Source: Volutella citrinella
Taxonomy: Eukaryota > Ascomycota > Sordariomycetes > Hypocreales > Nectriaceae
Length of the DNA stretch: 64,000 bases
Reading direction: 5' to 3'
Assembly (NCBI GenBank): GCA_034401135.1
Contig: JAWZSP010000001.1
Coordinates: 5,270,001-5,334,000 of the forward strand
In this document: one piece after another, positions 32,662 through 45,975 of the stretch
How the letters are laid out: each line of letters starts with the position of its first letter
Numbering within the stretch: the stretch's first letter is position 1
Position numbers and translations under genes: made by a program
The notes under the pieces: model-generated
What the model saw: only the letters and a program-made list of their open reading frames with translations
What the model was told of the DNA's origin: nothing
Databases searched by the model: none

Positions 32662-35425
32662 ATGGAGCCCGTTTCCACAATGACGATGCAGTTTAGACAT
32701 GGGAAGGATAACCCATTGTCGACATCCAACATCTTCCCCCCTACCCCTCCTGATACAGCGAATCCGTCTCGCATCCAGAGCTTTCTGGACTTGAATCAGG
32801 TTCCGCGGCTAGAAGCCCTGAATCTTGACTCTTTGCTGCCCAGGCCGTACCCCTTACCGCCCTCATTCAAAGAGAAGAGCGTCCTGCCCGAGGATCTCAA
32901 GACTCCCGACAGCCATGTGCGGCGTGACCCTCGCCTTATTCGTCTCACGGGTGTGCACCCCTTCAACGTCGAAGCCCCCCTGAGCGAGCTATACAATGAA
33001 GGGTTCCTGACCAGCGAGGACCTTCACTATGTTCGCAATCATGGACCCGTTCCCAACTGCGCCGATGCCGACATGCTGGATTGGGAGTTTACTGTGGAAG
33101 GCATGGTCGAGAAGCCAATCACCATGAGCGTCAGGGATCTCATCGAGGACTACCAACAGCGAACCTATCCCATCACCCTCGTGTGCGCTGGAAACCGACG
33201 AAAAGAGCAGAATGTAGTCCGGAAAACAAAGGGCTTCTCCTGGGGTGCTGCTGGACTGTCCACTGCTCTGTGGACGGGTGTTGCCATCGGAGATCTGTTG
33301 GCCGCCGCAGGTCCCAAACGGGGCGCACGATATGTCTGCTTCGAGGGAGCAGACAAGCTTCCGAATGGCTATTACGGCACCTCCATCAAGCTCAACTGGT
33401 GCATGGATCCCAATAGAGGCATCATGGTCGCCCACAAGATGAACGGCACGACTCTCCACCCGGACCACGGAAAGCCTGTGCGCATCGTCATCCCCGGTCA
33501 GATTGGAGGTCGGAGCGTGAAATGGCTCAAGAGGATCATTGTGACGGCTGAGCCGAGCGACAATTGGTATCACATTTACGACAACCGAGTCCTCCCGACC
33601 ATGATTACGCCCGAGGCTAGTGCCGATCTGCCGGATGTGTGGAAGGATGAGAAGTACGCCATTTACGACCTCAACGTCAACAGTGCCACCTGTTTCCCAG
33701 CCCACGAGGAGACCCTGATGCTGCCAGGGGCACCCTCCACCTACAAGGTTCGGGGTTACGCATACGGCGGAGGCGGCCGACGGATCACTCGTGTGGAGGT
33801 CACGCTCGACAAGGGCAAGTCGTGGACGCTGGCCAAGGTCAACTACCCCGAAGATGAGTATCGCCTGGCTCCAGAAGGCGATTCACTATTTGGCGGGAGG
33901 GTGGACATGTGGTGGCGAGAAACGTGCTTCTGCTGGTGCTTCTGGGAGCTTGATATCCCGATAGAACAGCTGAAGGATGCCGACGACATCATGGTCCGCG
34001 CAATGGACGAGGGAATGATGGTCCAGCCCCGCGACATGTACTGGAGTGTCCTCGGTATGATGAACAACCCGTGGTTCCGAGTCGTCATCCACAAGGAAGG
34101 CCATTCGCTGAGATTCGAGCATCCCACGCTGCCCGCGCTGATGCCGGGCGGTTGGATGGAGCGGGTGAAGAAGACTGGAGGCAATCTCGCCAACGGTTAC
34201 TGGGGGGAGAAGCTATCAAGCGAAGGAGACGAGGCGGTGGAAGCCGTTCCCGAAAAGGTGATTTGCATGACGAACCCAAAGATCGAGCGAAAGATCACGG
34301 CGCTGGAGCTCAAGCAAAACGACAACGACACTCATCCCTGGTTCGTGGTGGAGGGCCAGGTGTACGATGGCACAGCATTCTTGGAGGGCCACCCTGGTGG
34401 TGCAGCCTCCATCTTCGGAGCGAGTGGCCAAGATGTCACGGAGGAGTTCGTTACCATCCGTAAGTTGCATTACGATTCGTTGATTTTCTCTTCATCTGCT
34501 AACATGGCGCGCTCCAGACAGCGAAAATGCCAAGGCAATGATGCCAGACTATCACATCGGCACCTTGGACGACGCATCACGCGCCGCCCTTGCCGATGGC
34601 GATGAGTCTGAAGAAGCTGACCCCAACCGCCCCGTCTTCCTCATGTCAAAGTCGTGGACGAAGGCGCTCCTGGACCGCAAGGAATCCATATCCTCCGACA
34701 CCAAAATCTTCTCCTTCAAGCTCAACCATCCAGACCAGGAAATCGGGCTGCCAACAGGCCAGCATATCATGATGCGCCTCCGTGACCCAGTGACCCGCGA
34801 GGCCATCATCCGCGCCTATACGCCTTACTCGGACGGCTCCGAGCGTGGGAACCTTGACATCCTGATCAAGATATACTACGACACGCCTGAACAAAAGGGC
34901 GGGAAGATGACGCAGTCGCTGGACGCGCTCCCGCTCGGTCACTTCATCGAGTTCAAGGGCCCAGTTGGCAAATTCGAGTATCTTGGCCACGGCCGCTGCA
35001 CCCTCGCCGGCACCACACGCCAGGTTCGCCGCTTTGTCATGATCTGCGGCGGCTCCGGCATCACTCCCATCCGGCAGGTCCTTCGCGCCGTGCTGAAAGA
35101 CAGTGCCGACCCTACCGAGTGCCTCGTGTTTGATGGCAACCGCACCGAGGAGGACATTCTCTGCAAGGCGGAGCTCGACGAGCTAGCGGCGGCGAATCCA
35201 ACGCGGTGCAAGCTGATCTACGCCCTGACGAAACCGCCGCCTAACTGGTCAGGCGTGGTCGGTCGCTTGGGTCAATCTCTGTACGAGACCGAGGCCGGGA
35301 GCCCGAAGCAAACGGACGCAGGTCAGGATCTGGTCCTCGTGTGCGGACCCCCGGCCATGGAGAAGAGCGCCCGGGAGATTTTCCAGGGCATGGGGTGGAA
35401 GGAGGATGACCTCGTCTTTTTCTGA
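32662..35425 (+). CDS. niaD: Nitrate reductase (NAD(P)H)
   Basis: Cytosolic enzyme that reduces nitrate to nitrite. Exons 32662-34459 and 34518-35425 give 901 residues. The N-terminal molybdenum-cofactor domain holds the Moco-binding Cys in TLVCAGNRRKEQ (Cys175), then the dimerisation domain. A cytochrome b5 domain follows with haem ligands His577 in EGHPGGAA and His600, whose codon is split by the single intron. The FAD domain has RAYTPYS (about 698). The NAD(P)H domain has CGGSGITP (about 776) and CGPPAME (about 875). All cofactor motifs are intact. ATG 32662 is the first in-frame ATG; more start downstream (such as 32680). The promoter carries NirA and GATA motifs. Nitrite reductase and a nitrate transporter, clustered with it in Aspergillus, are not among its neighbours here. 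Confidence 0.97.
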
Positions 35426-35855
35426 TACATGATTGCATTTTACACAGCGTGCTTGGGCGGCGGGATCAAAAAGGGGAGTTAATATCGATCATGATGGCGC
35501 GTGAATACCGCCAGATGATGAATTTATGATGCATTTACACTACAACAAGTCCCATAGAATTCCATGTTATGGCGCAGAGACAAAGGACTCTTTCAATCTT
35601 GAATTTCATCACTTTCATTTCAAATCCGCTTCAAATATGTGAAAAAGGGCCGTCTATCGAATAAAAAGAACTCCTACAAGGGGAAAGCCGGAGAGCAAGT
35701 AGACGCTTTCCATTCCTCGAGCATAAAAAGGATGAGAGAACATGCAAGGCGCTGGCTAATCCCTGACCCTCTCCTCACATCAAGACCGCTTCAGTTAACT
35801 TGCCACATACCTATCCCACCCAAAGCATAACAAGACTTCCTCTTGGGCGTCGCTC
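35426..35855. other. Convergent 3' region
   Basis: The 430 bases between the stops of nitrate reductase and the cation/H+ exchanger should hold both 3' UTRs. AT-rich in places; no gene seen. Confidence 0.55.
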
Positions 35856-37348
35856 TTAGTGTCCCGGGCCATGGTGGACGGGATCAGGGTAGTAGAATGC
35901 GGCCACAGCAATGGCCACGTAGAGGGTTATCAGGAGAAATCCCTCAAAGTAGTTGCTCTTTTGGTCCTGCAAAAATCTCCCGACGGTCAGAATGGAGAGC
36001 AGCAGCATGACGAGGTTGAAAATGTCAAAGTTGAGATCCATTCCCTTGTCGAGGCCCCAGCCAACAATGACAACCAGGGGCGCGTTGAAGAGGGCCGTCT
36101 GCAATGTTGCGCCAAGGACATGGGACAGGGCGAAGTTGACCTGGTCGTCCCAGGCCTCGTCAATGGCAGTAAGGTGCTCGGCGAACTTTTCAACCAGGGG
36201 CACGAGGATCAAACCCATGAAGGGGTCGGAAACCTCCTTCCTCTCAATGACGTGTTCGATCTGGAGGACCAGTATGACGGCAATGACGGAGACGAGAGCA
36301 ACGGAGACTGCAAGAGCAACGATGCACTCCGTCAGCGTAAGCTTTTCCTTGTGGATGACCTTGTGGCGGTCGCGGTCGCGCTCCTCGTCGTACTCGTAAA
36401 CAGCTTCGTAAATACCGTGATGAGTTCGAGCCTGGAAGAATGCAAAGACGGCATACGCAATGATGAGGAGAACAGAGATGACACGAGATATCTGGAGAGT
36501 CTTGTCATCAAGAGTCTCCTCGTTCAGCGGCTGGTCCAGGCCGTATTGGAACACCGTCGGGACCGCGAGAACAACACCTCTTGAAGGGGAAGCATTAGCA
36601 TCCTTGGCCGAAGAAGCAGGGGTATTTCGGGCTTACGCAGTCAAGAGCAATCCACTACCAGCCTCGCTGATCGCTTCGCTGAAGGTCTGCTCTTCGACCT
36701 TGAGGCCGCCGATGAAGAAGCAGAAGCCGAGGCACAGAAGCATCGTCGCAAGAATCGATCCCAGGATGGCGGCTTTGATGACATAAAACAAGTCTTTTGA
36801 GAGCAGAACCATGAACAAGACAATCTCAACAATCGAACCACACCTGCGCAGCATTGGTCAGAGGTAAGCAGCGCGGGAAAGAGGGATAGCGGCATACGTG
36901 ATCTCGGTCAAAACGCCGGCAACGTGCGGTAGCTTTCGAGATAGCTCTTGGCCCGAGAACCCAATCATGTTGGCGCAGGGAACCATGGCGATATACGCCA
37001 GGATGAAGCTGAGCAGGTGGTCATCTGGGCGCGCGTCTGCTAAGTGTCAGCAAAACTTGGACCGACTCATCCAATGCACAGAGAAGCCATACATTTAACA
37101 GCGATAGCTGCCGGCACAACAGGCCAGAAGATGTTACAGAGAAGGCTCGCACGGCTTGTCGACCGGAAGCAGATGCGAACAAAATGAATGGGATGGAATC
37201 CTCGCCGCCCACTCTCGCCGGCTGGCCGTATCCATCGTGACGATCTCTCCTGGTGGTTCAACTTTCGGGTGCGCTTGAAGGCACTGTAAGAGCTTGGCGC
37301 GGGAAGCTCGCGTGTCTCCTCTCCTCCGGGAGGGATGTTCTCCTTCAT
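35856..37348 (-). CDS. VCX1: Vacuolar Ca2+/H+ (cation/proton) exchanger
   Basis: CaCA-family antiporter of the vacuolar membrane that uses the proton gradient to load Ca2+ into the vacuole. Exons 37348-37093, 37039-36898, 36843-36637 and 36579-35856 give 442 residues with about eleven hydrophobic segments. The first alpha-repeat contains PCANMIGFSGQELS (in place of the usual GN.tElI core), then a second helical set with KAAILGSILATMLLCLGFCFF. The second alpha-repeat has LVPLVEKFAEHLTAIDEAWDD and ALSHVLGATLQTALFNAPL. An acidic/basic loop (EYDEERDRDRHK) lies between them. In the family the repeats usually read GNA.E; here the first reads FSGQELS and the second VEKFAEH, so substrate preference may differ, and the S. 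cerevisiae Vnx1/Yeast-type monovalent exchangers are an alternative. Confidence 0.82.
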
Positions 37349-38576
37349 GTTGATCTAGCCTTGGCGGATTGCCTCCGCTCTAGACGATCGTTGGGATGCG
37401 AGAGTATGGAAATCGGTTGACGGTAAGCTGCTGGCTTCCTCATAAGCGCGCAACGGCGATGCCAAGAATAAATGGGCGCACCTTCAGGATGGATTCCGGG
37501 GAGCAGAGACGGACCAACACAGCTGATAACCGAACTTTGCCAATGGGCTGTCACACAGACCGGGGTGCACGAGATGCGCCTGGCAAGCAAGATCCCAAAG
37601 CGTGTGACTAGCGAACAGTGATTTGGTATATCGCAGCCTGCTAGTACAGGAAAAGGCGTGTCGTTGTGGCCCGAAAAACGAAACGAGAGTGACAGCAGAA
37701 CGTTGAATGCCGCTGGTCTCCAGCATTAATTAATTCAGTGGTACGGAGTACAGAATGCCACTCAGGCGTGGCAGGCATAGGGAGGGGCAGGCAGGGGGAT
37801 TTCGGGTCTCGAATAAGCATATCCGTCCAATGCGGCAATGTAAGATGGTCCTTTGGAAGCTTGGCGACCCCTGCTTGGCAGGTTTTACCCGCATTGTATC
37901 ATCCACTCAACGACGTAGCCATTTCGGAGGGAGGTCAGCCCCAGCCCCCTGCTCTGATCAACAAGACGAGTGTCGTCGCATCGTGTAGCGTGCTGACTTG
38001 TCGACAACATCGGCTCAACGGCAACACGGCATTGTCCGGGTCAGATGCCGCGTTGTGCGCTGCGACATGTGTCGAGGGGTCATCACTCAACGCCTCCCTG
38101 GCCACAAGGCGTCTGCCAGTTGGCTGTGTTGTCCTTCTGCCAGGTTTCGGCACTCCTCTCACACAATTGGCTGGGCGTTTCAGCCAGTCGAGTGGGGGGA
38201 TGAAGCGACGGATCGTCTAATTTGCAACCCTGGTCAGCTTTGCCGACCTGTTAGCTCAAAGCCTCAGATCGGGGATTTGCGCGGAGATGTAGGCAACAGG
38301 CTGAGCCAGCGGCAGCCCGTCAGAGTGGAGCCCCCCACGTCAAGACAATTCGTCGATGTTGCCAAGGCAAAGGCAAGATGTAATCCATGCAGGCTTGAGG
38401 TGAGCGGATGAATGGACGGCTTATCGTCACGTTTCGAAATCCGGTCCGTAACATCGCACATCTGCCACGCTTGCCGCCCATTGTCGTGCCGAATCCGAAC
38501 TCGTCATGCCAGCCTCCATTGTGTGTGAGACCCTTTGACCAGTCAATGCACTGTATTCTTCCTTTTCTTGCCTGTT
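37349..38576. other. Intergenic 1.2 kb
   Basis: Promoter side of the exchanger gene and the 3' side of the Hrq1-like helicase gene. No ORF with homology, no tRNA and no clear repeat. Confidence 0.5.
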
Positions 38577-41500
38577 TCATATCGTATCCCCTATCCATTG
38601 TTCAAACCCACCCGCGTCATCGTCGTCTCCCTTGTGTTTGTTAACATTTTTATCTCGCCTTGCCCCCGCATCGGCGTTGTCCAATTTGTCCTTGCGCTTC
38701 ATTGGCACTGGCTGTGCAGCCACTATAGTCTCAACTCCAATCGGGGTGTTGAGCTCAGGGCCGATGGGCAGTTGGTCAACGTCAATTTCCATGTTTAGCA
38801 GGCTCCTGAGCACGACCCGGCTTCCGGCCTTGCTCATGACTTGATTCGCCTCCTTGCATAGGTCCGACGCCACGCACTCAACGCAGCCGTGGGCACACTC
38901 GCATGCCTCGACTCGCCGTAGTGCGTCGCGCAGTAGTTGGTCAATGTGGTCAAACGCCTTCGTGTTGATTCCAGATCCACCAGCACCGCCCTTGGCATCG
39001 TAAAAGGTCAGGCGAGCCGGTCGTTTTCTCTGTGTTTCTTCCTTGGCGAACTCCTTTTGCGCATTCTTGCACTCTGTGCGAACATCTCCTGGCATGCTGA
39101 TTACAAACGTTGGCAACAAGCTCATGATGGCATGCTCTGCTGCGTGAATGCCAGCGCCGGCATGTAAACGGCGATCCTGGAGGATATCGATTGCCTTCTT
39201 GGGGACATCCAGCCACATCCCCTTGCTGAACCTGATTACCGGCGGATTGTCCACTTGAACGGCGTCCAACACGCGTCCCTTTCGGTCTACCTTGAAGAAG
39301 CCGAAAACGTTTTGCTGAATCTTGATTGTACCGTAATAGGCATGAGAGCGAGAACCCGTTATCGAGCGGATCGCCTCCGTTTCGGTGGGGTCGATATCTG
39401 TAAAGTCTCGTTGCACCGTCGTCCAGTCCACCTTGACCTTTTCAACCTTTGCCATTTTCTTGTCGGGCGAAAAGTCTCGGACCAAGTACGATTGGCCTTG
39501 GTGTAAGAAGATGGCGCCATCGTAGAGAGTAAATGTCGCTCGTGATGCCTCCAGCTCCTCGAGAACAACGTTCCGCCCATTCGTGATGTCAATGATGGCA
39601 AAATGCTCATCTTCAGTGTCTCTAATGGCCACATACTTCGCAGGCATGGGCCGAAATCGATCATGGCAATGATAAAATCCCAATTCGTCTATTATCAAGC
39701 GCTCCTCGCAGATCTTGGGCAGGTCTTGGCCGAAATACTGCGCATCCGCTGCCGCCCGGATTGGCATTTCATAGGCGGCGCATTGGATATGCCCTTCTCG
39801 CACCAGCATGTTGACAAGATCTACCTGGAGCTCACTGTTTGGTTTTGTGAACAGCTCATCCGGGTTTTGCATATAGTGTTGATCTGTCGGGAAACAGTCT
39901 CCTACCAAAATCGAGAGCGAATCTTTGTTTCGCCGCCCTGCCCGACCACTCTGTTGACGAAGGTTCGCGATGGTGTATGGAAACCCCCAGGTCATGACGC
40001 AGTCGAGTGTGCCAATGTCGATACCAAGCTCCAGTGCTGTCGTGGCAACGATACCGAGGAGTTTGCCCTCAAACATTTCACTCTCGATCCTTCGACGGTC
40101 TGGGGCTGTGTAACCCCCACGATATCCCATAACGAGGTTGATGCACTCAGGGCGCCCCAATGCTTCGAGTTCTTGCCTGATCGCGCTCACCAAAACCTCG
40201 CATTGTGCTCGCACTCTGCAGAAAGCTATGAGGCGGACTCCTCGGAGCATCAAGGCACAGAATAGGCGCGCGCATTCGAACTTGGCGTTCCCACGGCCCG
40301 AAGCTGGGTCACCAGGGTCCTTGTATGGGGTGTTCCAACAGAGAAACTCCTTCCGCCCTGATGGCGACCCATCGAAGTCGATCAATCGCACGTTCGAAAT
40401 GCCAAATATTGTCTCGAAGTGCTCCTTGGGATTGGCCACGGTCGCGGAGCAAGATATGAACCTTACCCGTCTGTTTCCTACTGCCGCACATATCCTGCGC
40501 AATCTCCGCATGATGAAGGCGGCATGAGACCCCATCTGGCCGTTGTAATAGTGCAATTCGTCCACTTCGTTTCATGTTAGCACGTAGCAAGAAGCACGGA
40601 AAGCTACTCGACGCTCACCGACGACATATTTGAGATTTTTTAGGAAGGTCCTCCAGCGCTCTTCCTGTGGCAAAATGGTGATATGCAGCATGTCAGGGTT
40701 GGTAAAGATGATACGTGCTTCGTCTCGAATCATATTACGTTCGTTCATCGGCGTATCCCCATCAAACGTCTCGACCATTGTGTTCTCCAGCCCAGGCATA
40801 TAACTGATCATTTCCCTCAGACTGCGTTTCTGGTCTTGTGCAAGCGCCTTGGTTGGGAAAATGTACATGGCTCTAGAGTTAAAATCTTGCTCCAGAGCAT
40901 ATAGGACAGGGAGTTGGTATATCAGGCTCTTTCCGGAACTGGTAGAAGTTGATACAACAACGTGTTGCCCCTCATGCAGGCTGTTGATGGCCTCGGACTG
41001 GTGGGCGTAGAACTTTGTGATTCCCTTGGCGTTGTACAAGGCATTGACCAAGTCTTGGCTCAGGAGGAAATTCAGATCTCCGTATATAGGCTCCTGTGGT
41101 TCAAATACCCGATGGCCATCAGGCACGATCTGACCTGTGTACCAGGGACTGGTTTTGAGATCATCAACAATTTCCGGTATTGTCTTTCGCTCCGTCGGAA
41201 TGCTCTCTGGGATGGAATCCGCAGCTTTGCTGGACAACTCGTCTCCGGGTATGGTAGGTGCCGGAATGTATGATGCACTTAGAGTCTTGAGCTCTCCTTC
41301 CGGGTCCTGGTTACTTTCAACACACTTGTTGATGAAGGTGTTTGCCGCATTCGTAAACTTTTGGTTCCTCCTCTCGATCAGAGTAGTCATCTGTTTCTGG
41401 CTGAAAACAGGCATCCTCAACTGTTCTTCGCGCAATTTGCGCGTTGGCCGGGTAGGCTCGCCCGACGTTTTGCTGGGAACTTGTCTTTTCAAATCCCCGT

Positions 41501-42080
41501 CGATGAATTCAAAGTAGAGAACCTCACGTCCCTCAAACTCATCATCATCGGGATGATGTTCACCAAGCTTGTCGAGGCCTGTCAATCCTCCAACTGATGC
41601 ATCATGCGCCGGTGCTTGGGACCTAAAAGATTGCCCAGATTTAAACACATTGGCTCTTTCCGCACCCTTGACGTCAAGTTGCAGCATGGCCTCGTTCACG
41701 TACTCGAACGTGATGCCTTCGGGGCGCAATGCAACGATCATTGCAACCTCTTCGACAGTCAGGGTCTTCCTGGTCTGTGCCTCGACAGTCGACTTGATCG
41801 TATCGAAGGTTGTTGCGATATGCTTCCTGGTACAGCAAAATGTGAAGACCAAGTTGAGTGCCCGGTGGACTTGTTCAAGAGCCTTGAACAGCTTCGGCCA
41901 TTCAATGACACATGGCGTTGTTTCCACTGCTCTCCTTTGCGCATTTTGCTGCGAATTCTTTCTGGAAGTCTTTCCTCCCTTGGAAGCCGTGTCCTTGACG
42001 GCTGGGTCTCCAGATTCCGTGCATGGTGGTAATGGGTCTTGGCTGTCGGTACGCTTTCGTTTCCCGGCGGCGGCAATCAT
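38577..42080 (-). CDS. HRQ1: Hrq1-like RecQ-type DEAD/H helicase
   Basis: Nuclear DNA helicase of the RecQ4/Hrq1 type, linked to crosslink repair and telomere maintenance. Two exons, 42080-40619 and 40564-38577, give 1149 residues. Helicase motifs visible: the Walker A segment STSTSSGKSLIYQ, PTKALAQDQ, TNPDMLH, VDELHYY (DELH at 489-492, just after the intron), SCSATVANP, GYRGGY, ATTALELGIDIG and QQSGRAGRR. After the helicase core comes a long C-terminal region with the MZB/DUF1998-type Cys cluster CECAHGCVECVASDLC. The N-terminal 330 residues are less conserved and carry a basic nuclear-type start (GKRKR). The C-terminus ends in an Asp run. No RQC domain is seen, as expected for Hrq1. Confidence 0.92.
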
Positions 42081-42959
42081 TGATAGTGCAGATGCCCATA
42101 TGCCAGGCTGTACTTGTAGAGGTACTTTTATTTCTTATACAGGAACCATGTGCAGCGTCGGATGACATGAAGGCCAAGTGACACGGAATGGATGTCGAAG
42201 GCAGCAACGTGATATCACGGAACTGACGCCAGGTCACGTGTGGTCATTCAGCCTCCGCCACAACCAAAGCTAAGAGGGATGGACTTGTAGGGCCTCAAGT
42301 CACAACCACTTCACTACACGTTCCATTCTAGGTCCTTTTAGAGTTATTGTTGGACAAGGGGGACAGGTGGGAAGTTTTACAACAACCTTGCGAGAGCATA
42401 GGCTTTCTATGGGCGAGGGGCGGAACCATTGACAAGTTTTGGCGTGTGATCGCTTTAACAATAGAAGTTCTGCGCTAATACAGATGACGATTTCTTCAGA
42501 ATCCTCCTCTACCCGAGTCTCTGGTCTCGATCTGGCCGCCAGAGAGTAAGATCCAAATCGCATGTATTGACCTACAAGTCGCTTCAAATCTGCAGTGGCG
42601 CATCGAGGCCACAAAACCTTGCCGTCCAAAGGCCTTCCTGCTTCCCTCATCGTCACGGCAGCGACATATATACGTACATTTACCCATGCCGGCCAAATCA
42701 TGTGAATCGCAAGCCTCTAGAGTTCATCAGATGGCTGCTTCTGCAGTGGGTGAGACAGTAAACTCTCTCAAAGCCAGCAGTGCCCTTGTATGCATTCGCA
42801 CACAATGACAATCGTCCATTATGTGCCGCTATCCCTTACATCCAAGCCGTCATGGGCTGGTGCAAAGTGCGAGGCCTACCAAAGCACCCTCTCTCGCTTG
42901 CCGAAATGCCCCCAGGTGCCAGTTCGCGTTATTGCCGTCTCGCCTAGCGTCTAGCTGCT
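42081..42959. other. Intergenic between helicase start and Ran-binding gene 3' end
   Basis: Helicase promoter and 3' UTR of the Ran-binding gene. The minus ORF at 42300-42701 has no recognisable homology and no splice support. Nothing else seen. Confidence 0.5.
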
Positions 42960-44572
42960 CTAGAGTTCTCGTTGGATAATGCTTATTTCATTCATAAAGT
43001 TCTTGACATTGGCGGCAGACATCTGGAATGCAAGTCAGCCAAGGGAATAGATTAGTTTCGATCGAGGGTGTTGTGCTTACCCGCATTGCCATGAATGTGG
43101 ACTTGGGAGGCTGGCCTTCCAGCGCAGCAAAGAGCACTTGAGAATGCTTGAGAGACGACTTTTCTTGGAACTTCATGGCGCCAAGGAGCGCCGCGTTGAG
43201 GATGACTTTTCCTGTCTGGTCCTGTCTCATGAGAAGACGGGGAATTTTGTGACTCTTCTTAGCTTCAGGGTCATCGCCACTATCAGCGTGCAGGGTGGAT
43301 GCATCGAAAGAGCCAGGAATGACGTTTCCGGAGTCATCGTACTCAACGCACGCTTGGGGTACGTTGATTTTCAGCATACCCACACCTCGCTCCCTCCAAT
43401 TCTCGCCATCGAGGCAGTACATTTTTGCTCGAACTGAGAGGACTGTCTCTTCGCCTTGTTCACCAGAGTTGACCTCGACTTGTCATAGTTAGTGAAGGGT
43501 TTCCCATCGAAATGATCTTAATTTTGACATACCCTTATGAAGCTTGAGCTTCTTTTTGTCATCACCTTCCTTCTCTGGAGAGGCTGCTCGCTCTTCTGTG
43601 TCGGGCTCGGCATCATTATCGTCACCGTCCTCCTCTTCGTCGTTGTCCTCGTCCTCCTCGTCGCTGTCGGGAGCACCGAAAGGCTTTGCTGGTTTTTCGC
43701 TCTTGAGAGTGCCGCCTCCAGGGGCCGCAAAACTTTGGAGTGGTTTGATGCTGGGAAGCGATGATCCAAACGTTCCAGTCTTGAGAGTGCTTCCGAACCC
43801 ATTGGTACCGGACGAGAGGCCCGCGAAGGGTGAAGCGCCGCTCGTGCTTCCGAAGGTTAATTTTGGAGCTGCAACTGGTTGAGTGGCAGGAGGAACAGCA
43901 GGCGAGGCGAAGGAAGAAAGAGATGATGTGGCTGATGAACCGAAGGCGCTTCCCTTGGTTCCTGAGGCCCCCAATGCTGCGAATGGAGATGTCCCAGACG
44001 TTAGCTTTCCAAAGCCTGAGGCGGCAAAGGCAGATGATGAGGTTTGTTTAGCATCAGTCTTGGATGGAGATTTGCCTGTCTCCACGCCGCCCTTCTGCTC
44101 TTGGGCAGGAGCTGATGTCTAGGATCTGATCAGTTGCAAAGCACGCCGGAAGGGGCTTCCAAATGACACTCACCTCCTCCTCCGCATTGTTAGATTCCTC
44201 GTCCCGGTGTCGTTTCTTTTCGGGTTCTGTCCTCGACGCCCTGTCCTTGGCAGAGTCCGAGGATGCAACGCTATTGGCGTCGGTTTCCTCCGCGACCGGT
44301 TCACCATCAAGCTGGTCGTGTGCGCGCTTCTTCTTTGGGGATGCCACCTGCTCCTTCAGGTCACTGGCGGACAACTCGGGCGCCTTGGACGAGGGTGTGA
44401 TGGGGCGGGTCGAGGTTTCATCGTCTGAGGCGGGTGCGGCAGCATTCGGGGTAGAGTCAGAGATGGAAGACTGCTTCAGCTCACGGCGGGCGGCGCGAGT
44501 TTCAGCGTCTTCGTTCACGTCGGCGATAACGGGCTCTGCTTTGGGGCTTGCGTCTTGAGGGTCGTCGGCCAT
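42960..44572 (-). CDS. RanBP1-domain protein, Yrb2/RanBP3-like
   Basis: Exons 44572-44174, 44118-43533, 43478-43081 and 43022-42960 give 481 residues. The N-terminal 130 residues are charged, with a basic nuclear-localisation-type segment SPKKKRAHDQ. The middle is Ser/Gly/Phe-rich with scattered FG and SFA motifs (for example FAASGFGKLTSG, FGSSATSS), resembling nucleoporin FG sequence, then an acidic Asp/Glu run. The C-terminal 140 residues are a RanBP1 domain with ETVLSVRAKMY, ENWRERGVGMLKINVP and RLLMRQDQTGKVILNA. This order is typical of Yrb2/RanBP3, a nuclear cofactor of Crm1 export. A Nup2-like nucleoporin is the alternative, but Nup2 is usually longer. The last exon codes for 20 residues. 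Confidence 0.85.
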
Positions 44573-45975
44573 GACGGGCTGGCGGTGCGGCGCTTTGTCG
44601 GCGCGGGCACCAAGATAAGCGCGGGATGGCGAAGCGGGAGCAGCCAGACACTCGGGGCTCTGGTCTCGGTGGCAGTTCGTGACGCCGTGTGATGCAAAAG
44701 GTCGTCGGGAGGTTTGCGCGCAGGTGAGAGCCCGGCGTAAAGGCGAGTGGTACTAGTGCGAGTCCAGTAGTTGTTGTTGCGCAGGATGGAGGTTCTGCTG
44801 GCGTTGCCCTGCGGCTTGTGGACACTGGCCGTCTCCTCCAATCAAGGTTCGCGAACATTGAGTTGCTGGCGCCGAAACGCCGTGGGCACGGTTGATAGGC
44901 CCGGGGCTCTTTGGGGCGTTCACCGCCAGCGGAGCCACCCTGGACGGCAGGGCAGTCGTTGGGCTGCTAGCCTGCTAGGTGTCGGGTCCTCTTTAGTCGG
45001 CCACTATTGCCGCGCGCGGGACAGTGTCGGTGCATGAGGCGCGCATTCAACAGCCCCGCACAGGGGAGGGGTAACTGTGCGCCTGCAGGCCTAAGCAAAG
45101 CAACTTGAACCAACAAACTGCCTCGGGCAGCGGCAGAGGAAACACTGCTTGTCAAACAATCTCCTTTGTGCAAACCGGTATGTGCTCCTGAGGGTGGTCC
45201 ACGAACAGGGCTTGTACAATGAATCAATGTTCACGCACGGCTACCTTCAACGTGCCAAAGAAGGTAGACTTATCTACACAATACCCACAGGTTGAAGAAG
45301 TATATGGGAAATATTTGTGTTCGTATCATATTGACTGGGTGAAAGGTTTGATACAACGTGTTTGAAGAATTCCTTGGTAGTATTGTACTCGCCCAGGGTG
45401 TAATCTGTGCCTCGACTCCACCACTGTTAGCACGTACAACAATCAGCCCTTTCCGATCAACGTCAAACGGATGGGACACGGATAGACCCACAGACTCCAA
45501 CATGTGATGGCTTTGTCGTCTCTCCTTTGAGATGTACCGATTGCAGTGACTCCGCACATATGCAAGTAGCCTTTGGGATGGTCCTAGCCTCTCCTCCCAG
45601 CAACTGATGAAACCGATCGTCTTGCCTCAAAGTGCCGCAGTACGATCAACAGACAAGTGGTAAAAAATGGATACTCGCGGGAGCCGAATCGCTCGGTTTG
45701 AAGAGGCAACATAATCATTGTGTTATATACCGAAACTGAGGCATCAAATCCTTTGCAGGAAACCCATCAGACACAGTCATGAATACACCCAAACCAGCTC
45801 TCTCGGCGACGCCGTTTCCCCAGTAGTTTTTTGCGCGCATGGTGAAGCACACTTTACAGAAAGGTCGTATTCTGGGAGGATAAAACAAATAAAAATACAT
45901 GACAAGAACCCGTGTTCCCTATACCTCTTTCATCTGATCAAACTAACCTCGGAGGATATCGCACGCCCAATTCGC
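44573..45975. other. Intergenic 1.4 kb
   Basis: Promoter side of the Ran-binding gene and 3' side of the Yip1-family gene. No supported ORF, tRNA or repeat. Confidence 0.5.

Noticed and set aside
42300..42701. 133-codon minus ORF downstream of the Ran-binding gene region
   Set aside because: No homology and no conserved start or splice context.
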